64,000 bases of DNA from Amycolatopsis rubida (GTDB taxonomy: Bacteria > Actinomycetota > Actinomycetes > Mycobacteriales > Pseudonocardiaceae): positions 1-64,000 of the forward strand of contig NZ_FOWC01000003.1 of the NCBI RefSeq assembly GCF_900115345.1. The letters are read 5' to 3'. Every line of letters begins with the position of its first letter. The first letter of the stretch is position 1. The notes beneath the pieces were generated by a model. The model had not been told where the DNA came from. It saw only the letters and a program-made list of their open reading frames with translations, and made no database searches. Position numbers and translations under genes: made by a program. Below are positions 33,432-43,771 of the stretch, piece by piece.

Positions 33432-34925
33432 GTGACCGACCGCATCAGCCATTGGATCGACGGCAAGCCGGTCGCCGGCACCGGACGCACCGGCGACGTG
33501 TACGACCCGGCTACCGGCCAGGTCAGCGCGCAGGTGGACTTCGCCGGACCGGCCGAGGTGGACCAGGCCGTGGCCGCCGCGACCGCCGCGCTGCCGGGCT
33601 GGCGGGGCACGTCGCTCGCCGGGCGCACGCGGGTGCTGTTCGCATTCCGTGAGCTGCTTCAGGCGCGTAAACACGAGCTGGCGAAGATCGTGACAAGCGA
33701 GCACGGCAAGGTCGAATCGGACGCTGCGGGCGAGGTCGCGCGCGCGATCGAGAACGTCGAATACGCGTGTGGCGCGGCGCAAATGCTCAAGGGCGGGTTC
33801 AGCGAGAACGCCTCCACCGGCGTCGATGTCTACTCGATGGCGCAGCCGCTCGGCGTGGTCGGCGTGATCTCGCCGTTCAACTTCCCCGCGATGGTGCCGC
33901 TCTGGTTCGTCCCGAACGCGCTGGCGTGCGGCAACACCGTCGTGCTCAAGCCGAGCGAGAAGGACCCGTCCGCGGCGCTGTTCATCGCGGAGCTTCTTGC
34001 CGAAGCGGGCCTGCCCTCCGGCGCGTTCAACGTGCTGCAGGGCGACAAAGTCGCGGTCGACGGACTTCTCGCGCACCCGGACGTCAAGGCGATCTCGTTC
34101 GTCGGTTCGACCCCGATCGCCCGCTACGTGTACGAAACCGGCACCAGCCACGGAAAGCGCGTCCAGGCGCTCGGCGGGGCGAAGAACCACATGGTGGTGC
34201 TGCCCGACGCCGACCTCGACCTGGCCGCGGACGCCGCCGTGTCCGCCGGTTTCGGGTCGGCGGGGGAGCGGTGCATGGCGGTTTCGGTGGTGGTCGCCGT
34301 CGAGCCGATCGCGGACGACCTGGTGGCCAAAATCGCGGACCGGATGCGGAAACTGCGCGTCGGGGACGGCCGCAAGCCGTCGTCGGAGATGGGCCCGCTG
34401 GTCACCAGGGCACACCACGAACGAGTTTCGTCCTATGTGGACACCGGAGTGGCCGAAGGCGCGGAACTCGTGATGGACGGCCGGGGTGTGGAAGCGGACG
34501 GCGCGAACGACGGATTCTGGCTCGGCCCCACGCTTTTCGACCGCGTCACGCCCAGTATGGCGGTGTACACCGACGAAATCTTCGGCCCGGTGCTGTCCGT
34601 CGCGCGAACGCCGAGCTTCGACGACGCGCTCGCCCTCGTCAACGCCAACCCGTACGGCAACGGAACCGCCGTCTTCACCGGCGACGGACGGGCGGCGCGC
34701 CGCTTCCAGAACGAGGTCGAGGTGGGCATGGTGGGCGTCAACGTGCCCATCCCGGTGCCCGTCGGGTACTACTCCTTCGGCGGCTGGAAGGACTCCCTGT
34801 TCGGCGACACGCACGCCTACGGACCGGAGGGATTCCACTTCTTCACGCGGACGAAGGTGGTCACGTCCCGGTGGCCGGACACCTCGCACGCGGGGGTGAA
34901 CCTGGGGTTCCCGAAGAACTCGTGA
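33432..34925 (+). CDS. mmsA: Methylmalonate-semialdehyde dehydrogenase (CoA-acylating)
   Basis: A 497-residue aldehyde dehydrogenase. GTG 33432 is chosen because AAGGAG lies eight bases upstream; a GTG at 33402 lacks this. The catalytic cysteine is in GSAGERCMAVSV, and GVISPFNFPAMVPLWF and the C-terminal FFTRTKVVTSRWP are typical of MMSDH rather than general aldehyde dehydrogenases. It converts methylmalonate or malonate semialdehyde to propionyl-CoA or acetyl-CoA. It may complete thymine/uracil or valine degradation. It is divergent from the PucR regulator. Confidence 0.92.
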   Translation: MTDRISHWIDGKPVAGTGRTGDVYDPATGQVSAQVDFAGPAEVDQAVAAATAALPGWRGTSLAGRTRVLFAFRELLQARKHELAKIVTSEHGKVESDAAGEVARAIENVEYACGAAQMLKGGFSENASTGVDVYSMAQPLGVVGVISPFNFPAMVPLWFVPNALACGNTVVLKPSEKDPSAALFIAELLAEAGLPSGAFNVLQGDKVAVDGLLAHPDVKAISFVGSTPIARYVYETGTSHGKRVQALGGAKNHMVVLPDADLDLAADAAVSAGFGSAGERCMAVSVVVAVEPIADDLVAKIADRMRKLRVGDGRKPSSEMGPLVTRAHHERVSSYVDTGVAEGAELVMDGRGVEADGANDGFWLGPTLFDRVTPSMAVYTDEIFGPVLSVARTPSFDDALALVNANPYGNGTAVFTGDGRAARRFQNEVEVGMVGVNVPIPVPVGYYSFGGWKDSLFGDTHAYGPEGFHFFTRTKVVTSRWPDTSHAGVNLGFPKNS

Positions 34926-34932
34926 CCCGGTT

Positions 34933-35442
34933 TCACCACACGCCGTTCTCGCCGACGATGCTCGCCACGGTGCCGCTGCTCAGCAGGCACACCGCGAGGA
35001 CCCGTTCGATCGCCAGCCGTTCGCCCCGGACCGGATTGACCTGATGGGTGCGGCCGCCCACGCGGAGCTGCCATTTCTCGACTGTTCCCGGGCCGCGCGG
35101 GGTGTGTTTGCACCCGACCGGGTAGTCGTCGGTGATCGGGCCGGTGCCGAAATCGTGCACCGGCCCGGGCACGACCGTCAGCGGCGCGCGGCAGTCGGCG
35201 AACTGCCGCCGCCCGAACCGGATCGCCAGCACGAGGACGACCGCGGTGACTGCCACCGCCCCCAGCGCGGACCCGCTGAAGCCGGACTTGGCGATCGCCA
35301 CGACCGCGATCGCCACCTCGATCGCGACGAACGCCCAGACCGCCCAGAAGAACCAGCCCAGGACCGCTCCGCGCTGGCTCCGGTGCAGTCTTCCGGCGAG
35401 GTTGGCGGCGGCGACTTCGCCGGGATCGGCCTTCGCGGTCAC
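34933..35442 (-). CDS. Two-helix membrane protein at the end of the ESX-type operon (169 aa)
   Basis: A 169-residue protein. The N-terminus (AAANLAGRLHRSQRGAVLG) is followed by two transmembrane helices at about residues 28-50 and 57-75. A soluble C-terminal domain contains VHDFGTGPITDDYPVGC. The overall plan (LHxSQR, two helices, HDFG, beta-rich tail) is shared with the gene immediately upstream, so the two look like diverged paralogues. Its GTG start overlaps the upstream stop (GTGA). Function unknown. Confidence 0.75.
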   Translation of the reverse strand: MTAKADPGEVAAANLAGRLHRSQRGAVLGWFFWAVWAFVAIEVAIAVVAIAKSGFSGSALGAVAVTAVVLVLAIRFGRRQFADCRAPLTVVPGPVHDFGTGPITDDYPVGCKHTPRGPGTVEKWQLRVGGRTHQVNPVRGERLAIERVLAVCLLSSGTVASIVGENGVW

Positions 35443-36017
35443 GCCGCGACCACGTTGACCAGCAGCTTGCTGCGCGGGGCGAAGACCGCGCCGTGGGTGC
35501 GGCCGCCGAGCACCCGGCTCCGCAGATCAGGATCGAGCCGATAACTCTTGCCGTTCACGACGAGGTAGGTGAAGGGGATCCGTTCCGTGATCTCGTACAG
35601 GTACATCGGGGGCAGGACGCCGGACGGCCGGTGCTGCACGTGCCCGAAGTCGTGCGTCAAGCCCGTCACCACGTCGGCCTTGCCGCCGCGCCAGTCCGCC
35701 AGCCGCCGCCGGATCGCGCGTCCAGGATACACCGCGACGACCAGGAAGACCAGCGACATCACGAACACCGGCGCGTTCTTCGACCAGTAGGACACCAGCG
35801 GCTTGCCGAAGTAGGCGTTGAGATTGTTGGTGGCCTGGATCATGGCGGGGCTGATGCCGAACCAGATCGGGGTCAGGACCGCCAGCGCGACGAGGACGAG
35901 CAGCACCAGGACGAGCGTCCAGAAGTTGCTGTCCAGCACCATCCGCCGCTGGGACGGATGGAGTCTGCCTTCGCGGTTGGCCTGGTCCGCGGCTGCTCGC
36001 ACAGCTTCCTGGGTCAC
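35439..36017 (-). CDS. Two-helix membrane protein in the ESX-type operon (192 aa)
   Basis: A 192-residue protein beginning VTQEAVRAAADQANREGRLH and continuing PSQRRMVLDSNFW into a transmembrane helix (~residues 32-55). A second helix is at about 82-100. The cytoplasmic or external domain contains VVTGLTHDFGHVQH and YEITERIPFTYLVVNGKSY. It shares its architecture with the downstream gene. Start and stop overlap both neighbours by four bases, so all are made from one transcript. An immunity or chaperone-like role for the large protein next to it is possible but unproven. Confidence 0.75.
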   Translation of the reverse strand: MTQEAVRAAADQANREGRLHPSQRRMVLDSNFWTLVLVLLVLVALAVLTPIWFGISPAMIQATNNLNAYFGKPLVSYWSKNAPVFVMSLVFLVVAVYPGRAIRRRLADWRGGKADVVTGLTHDFGHVQHRPSGVLPPMYLYEITERIPFTYLVVNGKSYRLDPDLRSRVLGGRTHGAVFAPRSKLLVNVVAA

Positions 36018-37255
36018 TCGCCGGAGCCGCCCTTCGCCTCCTCGGCCTCCTTGGCCTCGCGTTCCTTCTCGGCGGCTTCGGAAGTCTCGGAGTACCGGTC
36101 GTACTGTTCGTTCTCCTGCCGCCGGGCCTCGGCGCCGACGCCGACAGTGTCGGCGGGGCTCCACTTCGGCACGCCGCCCTCGGCCTCTTTCCAGCCCTTC
36201 GGGCTGAGCGCGGTGCGGCCGTCCTCCGAGTAGGTCTCGCCCCACTCGTTGACCCGCTCCTTCCACTTGTCGTTCAGCGGAGCCTGCACCTTGTCCTTGA
36301 CCGCTTCCTTCCAGCCGTCGGCCTTGGCCGCGGCGGATTCCGCCTTGCCCGCGTCCTTCAGCTCCCCGGCCTTCTTCTCCAGGTTCACGCCGAGGTCCAC
36401 GCTCTTGCCGGTGATCTTGCCCGCCGCCTTGCCGACCTTGCGCAGCGCGTTCGCTGCCTGCTCGATCGCCGCCTTCGACTTGCCCGCGCTCTCCGCGAGC
36501 TTGTCCAGCTTCTCCACGACCTTCGCGATCCGGGTGCCGATCTTCTCCGCCAGGATCCCGCCCTCGACGACGGTGTCCGCGATGAATGCGGCGACCGTCC
36601 CGCCGAAGGTGCACCACGACGACGCGAGGGCGGCGATGCCCTTGACGATCAACTCGCCGACGAACGACGAGATCATGTCGCGGATCAGCCCGCGCTCGGT
36701 GCCGACGAGAGCGCCTGCGACATTCATCGCGGTGGACGCGCCGTTGGCCTGCCCGGCCGCATTGCGGAGTTTGTCCGCGTAGTCCTTCGCCCGGCCCTGG
36801 TACGCCTGGCCGCCTTGGCCCTGGAAGTTCGGAGCCACCTTGCCCGCGGCCTGCTCGTACTTGTCCGCGCTCTCGGCGAGCTGCTTCGCGATGTTAGACC
36901 AGGTCACGGCCTTGGCGGTGACCGCTTCCGGGCTGCCGGCCAGCTGGTCGAGGCCCTCCTTGAGGAAGCTGATGTGCTCGATCAGCCAGCCCACGCCCGC
37001 GCTGGCCAGGCTGCCGAGCGGGTCCATCGCCACGCCGAGCAGGTCGAGCCCGTCGGTGACCCCGTCGACGGCGAGGTTGCCCCAGTCGCCGTGCCGGAGG
37101 TCGGTCTGCGTCGCGGAGAGATCGTTGACGATGCCCGCGCCGGAGGTCTGGGCGTTGAGGTTGTCCAGCTCGTTCGAGGACGACCCCATGTTCGTGGTCA
37201 GGCCGCTCGGCGACTCCGGCTGGGCGACCAGCGGGTTTTCCTGCGTCTCGGTCAT
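36014..37255 (-). CDS. WXG100-type type VII secretion target protein (413 aa)
   Basis: The N-terminal 200 residues resemble the long helical WXG-type proteins of actinobacteria: LGVAMDPLGSLASAGVGWLI, EHISFLKEGLDQLAG and then AVTWSNIAKQLAESADKYEQ. A hydrophobic helical patch lies at about 195-245. The C-terminal 170 residues are strongly charged and lysine/glutamate-rich, with predicted coiled helices, and end in EAKEAEEAKGGSGE. No known toxin domain is recognised. It is probably exported by an ESX system encoded elsewhere. It overlaps the EspC-like gene by four bases. Confidence 0.75.
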   Translation of the reverse strand: MTETQENPLVAQPESPSGLTTNMGSSSNELDNLNAQTSGAGIVNDLSATQTDLRHGDWGNLAVDGVTDGLDLLGVAMDPLGSLASAGVGWLIEHISFLKEGLDQLAGSPEAVTAKAVTWSNIAKQLAESADKYEQAAGKVAPNFQGQGGQAYQGRAKDYADKLRNAAGQANGASTAMNVAGALVGTERGLIRDMISSFVGELIVKGIAALASSWCTFGGTVAAFIADTVVEGGILAEKIGTRIAKVVEKLDKLAESAGKSKAAIEQAANALRKVGKAAGKITGKSVDLGVNLEKKAGELKDAGKAESAAAKADGWKEAVKDKVQAPLNDKWKERVNEWGETYSEDGRTALSPKGWKEAEGGVPKWSPADTVGVGAEARRQENEQYDRYSETSEAAEKEREAKEAEEAKGGSGE

Positions 37256-37572
37256 TCCGGCAGCTCCTTGCCGAGTCCGTTGATGTGGCCGACCGTCTGT
37301 TGCTCGTGCGTGTCGTAGTGGTCGTGCGCCTGTTGCAGCAGGTTCGCGATCTGGTCGCCTTCGCTCCCCAGGTCCTTCACGAACGAGGTCGCCACCGACA
37401 TCCAGATCTGCAGCGGCATCGCGAAGACCTGGCCGACGATGCCGAACGCGTCGTCTCCGAATGTCTGCCCGGAGTCAGTGGCCTGCGCCGCGGTGTGCAC
37501 GCCCGCCGCGATGTTCTCGACCTCGCTCTTGTGCTCGCGCAGCGACGGGAGGTCGACGTGCGGTCCGGTCAT
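37252..37572 (-). CDS. EspC-like ESX secretion-associated protein (106 aa)
   Basis: A 106-residue all-helical protein. Its blocks (LPSLREHKSEVENIAAGVHT, FGIVGQVFAMPLQIWM) resemble the ESX-1 secreted EspC family, in which a two-helix hairpin is exported with a WXG partner. It has no signal peptide, as expected for ESX substrates. It is encoded between the YbaB-like and the WXG-type genes with overlapping ends and probably forms a complex with one of them. Confidence 0.8.
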   Translation of the reverse strand: MTGPHVDLPSLREHKSEVENIAAGVHTAAQATDSGQTFGDDAFGIVGQVFAMPLQIWMSVATSFVKDLGSEGDQIANLLQQAHDHYDTHEQQTVGHINGLGKELPE

Positions 37573-38084
37573 CAGTTCCTCCCCAAGAACGAGCCGCCGC
37601 TGTAGTAGTCGTCGTCATCGGCCGGGTCGGCCGCTGGGCGAGCGGGCCGGGACGGCGGCGCGGGCGGGGCCGCCGGCCGGGCGGGCGGTGCGGCGGAATC
37701 GTCCTGCGCGTCGAAGAATTGCGGCTGCGGCGCAGCAGGCGGGGGCGTTTCCTCCGGAACTTCCGGTTCCGGGATCTGTTCTTCGAGGAATTTCATCGCG
37801 TCGCTGTTCTCGCCGATCACCGGTGCCATGATCGCGGTCAGCTGCTCCGCCGCCTGGGCCTGGGCGCGCCGGGCGGTGGCCAGTACGGCGGCCGCGAGGG
37901 CGGCGCGCGGCATCTCGTCCGCGCGGGAGCCGAACTGGAGTTCCTGCAGCGCACCGGCGGTGTTGACGGTCGCGGTGACCGCGCCGTCCTGGCTCGTCGC
38001 GGTCGCCGACACGTGCTTCAGCTGTTCCTGTGCCGCCGCGGCCCGCTGCCGGATTTCGGCGATTTCGGGAGAAAGTGCGTTCAT
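37572..38084 (-). CDS. YbaB/EbfC-like protein with disordered tail
   Basis: A 170-residue protein from ATG 38084 (MNALSPEIAEIRQRAAAAQE). The first ~105 residues match the YbaB/EbfC DNA-binding fold (TATVNTAGALQELQFGS, AVLATARRAQAQAAEQLTAI). The rest is proline/alanine-rich and ends DDDDYYSGGSFLGRN. This version is common as the first gene of ESX-associated operons, where its role is unknown. A longer frame from TTG 38159 is possible but lacks a good ribosome-binding site. Confidence 0.75.
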   Translation of the reverse strand: MNALSPEIAEIRQRAAAAQEQLKHVSATATSQDGAVTATVNTAGALQELQFGSRADEMPRAALAAAVLATARRAQAQAAEQLTAIMAPVIGENSDAMKFLEEQIPEPEVPEETPPPAAPQPQFFDAQDDSAAPPARPAAPPAPPSRPARPAADPADDDDYYSGGSFLGRN

Positions 38085-38305
38085 GTCGGCCGCTGCTTTC
38101 GGATCGAGTGGTTCATAGTCTTTCCGAGGCAGAAAACCGGGTTCCGGTTCCCCGTGCAAGCGAAGTTCCGAGTTGCCCGGTTCGTCGCTATTAAAAATTG
38201 TTTGCCCGCCGTTTACTCCGGGCTGCCCGGACCGGAGGGCGCGCCGGGCACCGCCGGGTCCGTAAACTCGTTGTGAGTAGCAGGAGGACCGCGAAGGAGG
38301 TGCCG

Positions 38306-39331
38306 GTGGCGAACACGGACGAGCGTCGCTTCGAGGTGCTGCGCGCGATCGTCGCCGACTATGTCTCGAACCAGGAGCCGGTCGGGTCGAAGACCATCGT
38401 CGAGCGGCACAACCTCGGCGTTTCCAGTGCCACCGTGCGCAACGACATGGCCGCCCTGGAAGAAGAGGGGTACATCGCCCAGCCGCACACCAGCGCGGGC
38501 CGGATCCCGACCGACAAGGGGTACCGGCTGTTCGTCGACCGGCTTTCGGAGATCAAGCCGCTGTCGGCCGCCGAGCGGCGCGCGATCATCAGCTTCCTCG
38601 ACTCCGGCACCGACCTCGACGACGTGCTGCGCCGGTCGGTCCGGCTGCTCGCGCAGCTCACCCGCCAGGTCGCGGTGGTGCAGTACCCGATGCTCACCAA
38701 CACCGTGGCGCGGCACCTCGAAGTGGTCCCGCTCACGCCCGCACGGCTCATGCTCGTGCTGATCACCGACTCCGGCCGGGTCGACCAGCGCACCGTCGAC
38801 CTCGGCGACGTGGTCACCGAGGAGACCGTGCTGCGGCTGCGCACGGTGCTCAACGGCGCGCTCGCCGGCCGGCGGCTGGCCGACGCGGCGGCGAACGTGG
38901 CGGAGCTGCCCGAGGGCGCCCCGGCGGACCTGCGCGACCACCTCACCCGGATCTGCACCGCACTGGTCGAATCGCTGGTCGAGCACCCGGAAGAGCGGAT
39001 CGTGCTCGGCGGCACCGGCAACCTCACCCGCAACGTCGCGGACTTCCCCGGATCGCTGCGCCAGGTGCTCGAAGCGCTCGAGGAACAGGTGGTGGTGCTG
39101 AAGCTGCTCGCCGCCGCCCGCAACCCCGGTGCGGTCACCGTGCTCATCGGTGAGGAAAATGAGGACGAGCAGATGCGCAGCACCTCGGTCGTGTCCATCG
39201 GCTACGGCCGGGACGACATGCTGCTCGGGGGAATGGGCGTCGTCGGGCCGACCAGGATGGACTACCCCGGCACGATCGCGGCGGTCCGTGCGGTCGCCAA
39301 CTACGTGGGGCAGATCCTGTCCGGCCGCTGA
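38306..39331 (+). CDS. hrcA: Heat-inducible transcription repressor HrcA
   Basis: A 341-residue repressor. The N-terminal winged helix ([52 protein letters not shown]) is very well conserved. The GTG at 38306 follows AAGGAGG by five bases and is preferred over an earlier in-frame GTG at 38300. HrcA represses groE-type heat-shock genes by binding CIRCE. I do not see a CIRCE repeat just upstream. It is followed by dnaJ 41 bases later, as in many actinobacteria. Confidence 0.96.
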   Translation: MANTDERRFEVLRAIVADYVSNQEPVGSKTIVERHNLGVSSATVRNDMAALEEEGYIAQPHTSAGRIPTDKGYRLFVDRLSEIKPLSAAERRAIISFLDSGTDLDDVLRRSVRLLAQLTRQVAVVQYPMLTNTVARHLEVVPLTPARLMLVLITDSGRVDQRTVDLGDVVTEETVLRLRTVLNGALAGRRLADAAANVAELPEGAPADLRDHLTRICTALVESLVEHPEERIVLGGTGNLTRNVADFPGSLRQVLEALEEQVVVLKLLAAARNPGAVTVLIGEENEDEQMRSTSVVSIGYGRDDMLLGGMGVVGPTRMDYPGTIAAVRAVANYVGQILSGR

Positions 39332-39372
39332 CCGGCGGCGAGGGCGGAACACGAAGGAGAAGGCAGAGCAAC

Positions 39373-40536
39373 GTGGCGAGGGACTACTACGGGATCCTCG
39401 GGGTGGCCAAGAACGCGAGCGATCAGGAGATCAAGCGCGCGTACCGCAAGCTGGCCCGTGAGCTGCACCCCGACGTGAACCCGTCGGAGGACGCCCAGCA
39501 CCGCTTCGGCGAGGTGACCACCGCGTACGAGGTGCTCTCCGACCCGCAGAAGCGCAAGATCGTCGACCTCGGCGGCGACCCGATGGACGGGGGCGGCCGC
39601 GGCGGCGGGGGCGGCGACCCGTTCGCGGGCTTCGGCGGGCTCGGCGACATCATGGACGCGTTCTTCGGCGCAGCAGGCGGAGGCGGCGGACGGGGCCGCG
39701 GGCCGCGCAGCCGCGTGCAGCCCGGCTCCGACGCGCTGATCCGGCTCGGCCTCACCCTTGAGGAGTGCGCGACCGGCGTCGACCGCGAGATCACCGTCGA
39801 CACCGCGATCGTCTGCGACCTGTGCCGCGGCGCGGGCACCGCCGAGGGCACGAGCACCAAGACCTGCGACACCTGCGGCGGGGCCGGCGAGGTCCAGTCC
39901 GTGCAGCGGTCGTTCCTCGGCCAGGTCGTCACGGCCCGTCCGTGCCCGGTGTGCCGCGGCTTCGGCGAGGTCATCCCCGACCCGTGCCGCCAGTGCGGCG
40001 GCGACGGCCGGATCCGGTCGCGGCGCGGCGTCACCGCGAAGATCCCGCCCGGCGTCGGCGACGGCATGCGGATCCGGCTGTCCGGCCAGGGCGAGGTCGG
40101 CCCCGGCGGCGGCCCGGCGGGCGACCTCTACGTCGAGATCGACGAGGCCCCGCACGAGGTGTTCGTCCGCGAGGGCAACGACCTGCACTGCAACTTCCGC
40201 ATCCCGATGACCACCGCGGCGCTCGGCGCGACGGTCCCGATCGCCACGCTGGTCGACGGCGACTACGAACTCGACATCGAGCCGGGCACCCAGCCCAGCA
40301 CCGAACTGGTGCTCACCGGCAAGGGCATGCCGCGGCTGCGCTCGTCCGGCCGCGTCGACGGCCGCGGCGACCTGCACGTGCACATCGACGTCGTGGTGCC
40401 CACCAAGCTCGACGAGGCCCAGCGCGACCTGCTCGTCGACCTGGCCCAGCAGCGCGGCGAAGAAGTCCCGACGCTCGCCGCCAACGGCAGCAAGCACGGC
40501 GGCCTGTTCTCCAAGCTCCGCGCGAAGAACCGCTGA
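39373..40536 (+). CDS. dnaJ: Chaperone protein DnaJ (DnaJ2 type)
   Basis: A 387-residue type I DnaJ. The J-domain has the HPD motif ([11 protein letters not shown]) near residue 37. A Gly-rich region is followed by four zinc-binding repeats: [24 protein letters not shown] and CRQCGGDG. Two substrate-binding barrels and the C-terminus complete it. It stimulates DnaK ATPase. Being next to hrcA, it is the second DnaJ copy found in most actinobacteria, and the dnaK-linked copy is elsewhere. Confidence 0.96.
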   Translation: MARDYYGILGVAKNASDQEIKRAYRKLARELHPDVNPSEDAQHRFGEVTTAYEVLSDPQKRKIVDLGGDPMDGGGRGGGGGDPFAGFGGLGDIMDAFFGAAGGGGGRGRGPRSRVQPGSDALIRLGLTLEECATGVDREITVDTAIVCDLCRGAGTAEGTSTKTCDTCGGAGEVQSVQRSFLGQVVTARPCPVCRGFGEVIPDPCRQCGGDGRIRSRRGVTAKIPPGVGDGMRIRLSGQGEVGPGGGPAGDLYVEIDEAPHEVFVREGNDLHCNFRIPMTTAALGATVPIATLVDGDYELDIEPGTQPSTELVLTGKGMPRLRSSGRVDGRGDLHVHIDVVVPTKLDEAQRDLLVDLAQQRGEEVPTLAANGSKHGGLFSKLRAKNR

Positions 40537-40538
40537 CT

Positions 40539-41291
40539 GTGCCGGAAACCACACTGCCGGTCTTCCTCGCCCCGGCGGTGCCCGCCGAAGGACGGGCGCT
40601 GCTCGACGGCGAGGAAGCCCGGCACGCGGCCACCGTGCGCCGGCTGCGCGTGGGGGAGCAGCTCGTGCTCTCCGACGGCGCCGGCGCGATGGCCCGCTGC
40701 GCCGTGGACGCCGTCGAAGCGGGCCGGGCGGCCTCGGTCACGCTCACCGTTCTCGAACGCTGGCAAGAAGAACCGCCCGCGCTGCGCGTTCACGTCGCCC
40801 AGGCGCTCGCCAAGGGCGACCGCGGGGAGCTGGCGGTCGAACTGGCCACCGAAGCCGGCGCGGACGCGATCGTGCCCTGGCGCGCCGCCCGCAGCGTCGC
40901 CCGCTGGGACGACGGACCCCGCGGCGAGAAAGCCCTCGCCCGCTGGCGCGCCACCGCCCGCTCGGCCGCGAAACAAGCCCGCCGCGCCCACGTGCCCGCC
41001 GTCGCCGAACCAGCCGGCACCCGCGAACTCGCGCAGCTGGCCGCCACGATGTCCGCGACCCTCGTCCTCGAATCCGGCGTCACCAGCACACTCACCGACC
41101 TCGACCTCCCCGGCGGCGGCGACCTCCTCCTCGTCGTCGGCCCCGAAGGCGGCATCACCGACGACGAACTCGCGATCCTCGAAGAAGCCGGAGCCACCAC
41201 CGTCCGCCTCGGCCCGACCGTCCTGCGCACCTCCACGGCAGCCGCCGTCGCGCTGGGCGCGCTAGGCGTCCTCACCGGCCGCTGGCACTGA
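40539..41291 (+). CDS. rsmE: 16S rRNA (uracil-1498-N3)-methyltransferase
   Basis: A 250-residue SPOUT-class methyltransferase starting at GTG 40539, two bases after the dnaJ stop. N-terminal PUA-like domain (residues 1-70, HAATVRRLRVGEQLVLSDG), then the SPOUT knot with LLVVGPEGGITDDEL and RLGPTVLRTSTAAAVALG. It methylates U1498 of 16S rRNA using S-adenosylmethionine. The hrcA-dnaJ-rsmE order is conserved in actinobacteria. Confidence 0.94.
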   Translation: MPETTLPVFLAPAVPAEGRALLDGEEARHAATVRRLRVGEQLVLSDGAGAMARCAVDAVEAGRAASVTLTVLERWQEEPPALRVHVAQALAKGDRGELAVELATEAGADAIVPWRAARSVARWDDGPRGEKALARWRATARSAAKQARRAHVPAVAEPAGTRELAQLAATMSATLVLESGVTSTLTDLDLPGGGDLLLVVGPEGGITDDELAILEEAGATTVRLGPTVLRTSTAAAVALGALGVLTGRWH

Positions 41292-41485
41292 CCGGCACCC
41301 GCAGAACCCGGCAGAACCCCCTAAACATCCGCACCAGGTGATGGCGCGCCGCACCCCCGCCAGCTACTCTGCTCCGCAGGCGTGCGAACACGAGGGTTTC
41401 GGCCCGCCCGCAGGCGGGCATTACCCTTGAGTACGCGAACCCATACCCCGCCGGGCACCTCCCCCCTCGGTCCGGCGGAGCCGCG

Positions 41486-41595
41486 GCGGCGGTGGAGCGA
41501 CCCCCAGGCTCCACCGCGCCGCGGCGTCTTCGCATCGCTGGCGCGATTCTCGCCGCCGCTGGTTTCGCTATTGCTCCCGGGGGCCGAGCCCCCGG
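41486..41595. other. Two hairpins in the 400-base gap after rsmE
   Basis: The 404-base gap between rsmE and the HIT gene has no supported gene. It contains an inverted repeat with inner arms 41491-41498 and 41508-41515, and a perfect 8-base stem with a 3-base loop at 41577-41595. Either may end transcription from rsmE. A tandem repeat follows at 41605. Confidence 0.5.
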
Positions 41596-41604
41596 ACCCC
41601 CGCG

Positions 41605-41660
41605 GTGCGGTGGTTGCGTGTCGTGCGGTGGTTGCGTGTCGTGCGGTGGTGCGTGGTGCG
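41605..41660. repeat. 18-bp tandem repeat, just before the HIT gene
   Basis: An 18-base unit beginning GTGCGGTGGTTGCG is repeated exactly at 41605-41622 and 41623-41640. A partial, decayed third copy follows from 41641. The GC-skewed sequence lies within the likely promoter region of the gene at 41696. Confidence 0.75.
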
Positions 41661-41695
41661 TTTCGTGTGGGTGCTTCGCTTTGTAGGGTGTTGGG

Positions 41696-42073
41696 ATGAG
41701 CGATGCGGGTGCGGCGGAGACGTTGTTCGAGCGGATTATCGCTGGGGAGATTCCGGCGGAGGTGGTGTATCAGGACGACGCCACATTCGCGTTCCGGGAC
41801 ATCAATCCGCAGGCGCGGGTGCACGTGCTCGTGGTGCCTCGGAAGAGGTACCGGAACGTGGGGGAGTTGGCGGAGGCGGACCCGGAGTTGCTCTCCCGGG
41901 TGTTGGTGACGGCGCGGAAGGTGGCGGAGATCGAGGAGATCTCCGAGAGCGGGTATCGGGTGGTTTTCAACACTGATGCCGACGCTGGGCAGACGGTGTT
42001 TCATGTGCACGCCCATGTGCTCGGCGGCGAGCAGCTGGGGTTGTTCGGGAAGCCGCAGGCCGGGGCGCGCTGA
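41696..42073 (+). CDS. HIT-family (HINT-type) nucleotide hydrolase
   Basis: A 125-residue protein of the HINT branch. The histidine triad is HVHAHVLGG near residue 100, with the N-terminal ERIIAGEIPAEVVYQDD typical of purine nucleoside phosphoramidases. It probably hydrolyses adenosine 5'-phosphoramidates. It is the first gene of the phoH-ybeY-era set. Confidence 0.92.
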   Translation: MSDAGAAETLFERIIAGEIPAEVVYQDDATFAFRDINPQARVHVLVVPRKRYRNVGELAEADPELLSRVLVTARKVAEIEEISESGYRVVFNTDADAGQTVFHVHAHVLGGEQLGLFGKPQAGAR

Positions 42074-42167
42074 AACCGGGCTGCGAGTGAGTGTCGGGGA
42101 CAAGTAGCATCTATGGGGTCCCTGTACGTTGACTTGCGAAGTGCGCAGAAAGCAGGACCGAGGCCAC

Positions 42168-43210
<1,043 letters not shown>

Positions 43211-43214
<4 letters not shown>

Positions 43215-43762
43215 GCATCGAGATCGCCAACGAATCCGGCGTCGACGTCGACGAGGCGTCCATCGTCTCCGCGGCGCGCTACACCCTCGAGAAAATGGAG
43301 GTCAGCCCGCTCGCCGAGCTGTCCATCCTGTGCGTCACTCTTGAGGTGATGGAAGACCTCCACGAACGGTGGATGGACCTGCCCGGGCCCACCGACGTCA
43401 TGGCCTTCCCGATGGACGAACTCGACTCCTCGCGCCGCCCCGACGCGCCCGACTCGTCCCCGGCGCTGCTCGGCGACATCGTGCTCTGCCCGGCTTTCGC
43501 GAAAGACCAGGCGAAAACCGCGGGCCACCGGCTGATCGACGAACTGCACCTGCTCACCGTCCACGGCTGCCTCCACCTGCTCGGCTACGACCACGCCGAA
43601 CCCGCCGAGGAACGCGAGATGTTCGGGCTGCAGAAGCGGATCCTCGGCGAGTTCCAGGCCGCGGTCGCCGCGCACCAGGCCCGCGACGCGCAACGCGACG
43701 TCGACGACCGCGTGCTCGGCATCGCCGGCCTCGACACGCCGCAGTCCGGGGAAACGCCCTAG
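43211..43762 (+). CDS. ybeY: Endoribonuclease YbeY (rRNA maturation factor)
   Basis: A 183-residue UPF0054 metalloprotein. The zinc site [11 protein letters not shown] (HxxxHxxxxxH) is at about residue 118. It matures 16S rRNA and takes part in ribosome quality control. It overlaps phoH by four bases (ATGA). The C-terminus carries a ~30-residue extension beyond the core. Confidence 0.95.
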
Positions 43763-43771
43763 GCTCCGATC

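Noticed and set aside
37000..38305. CIRCE element ahead of hrcA
   Set aside because: I looked for TTAGCACTC and its complement between the ESX operon and hrcA and did not find them.
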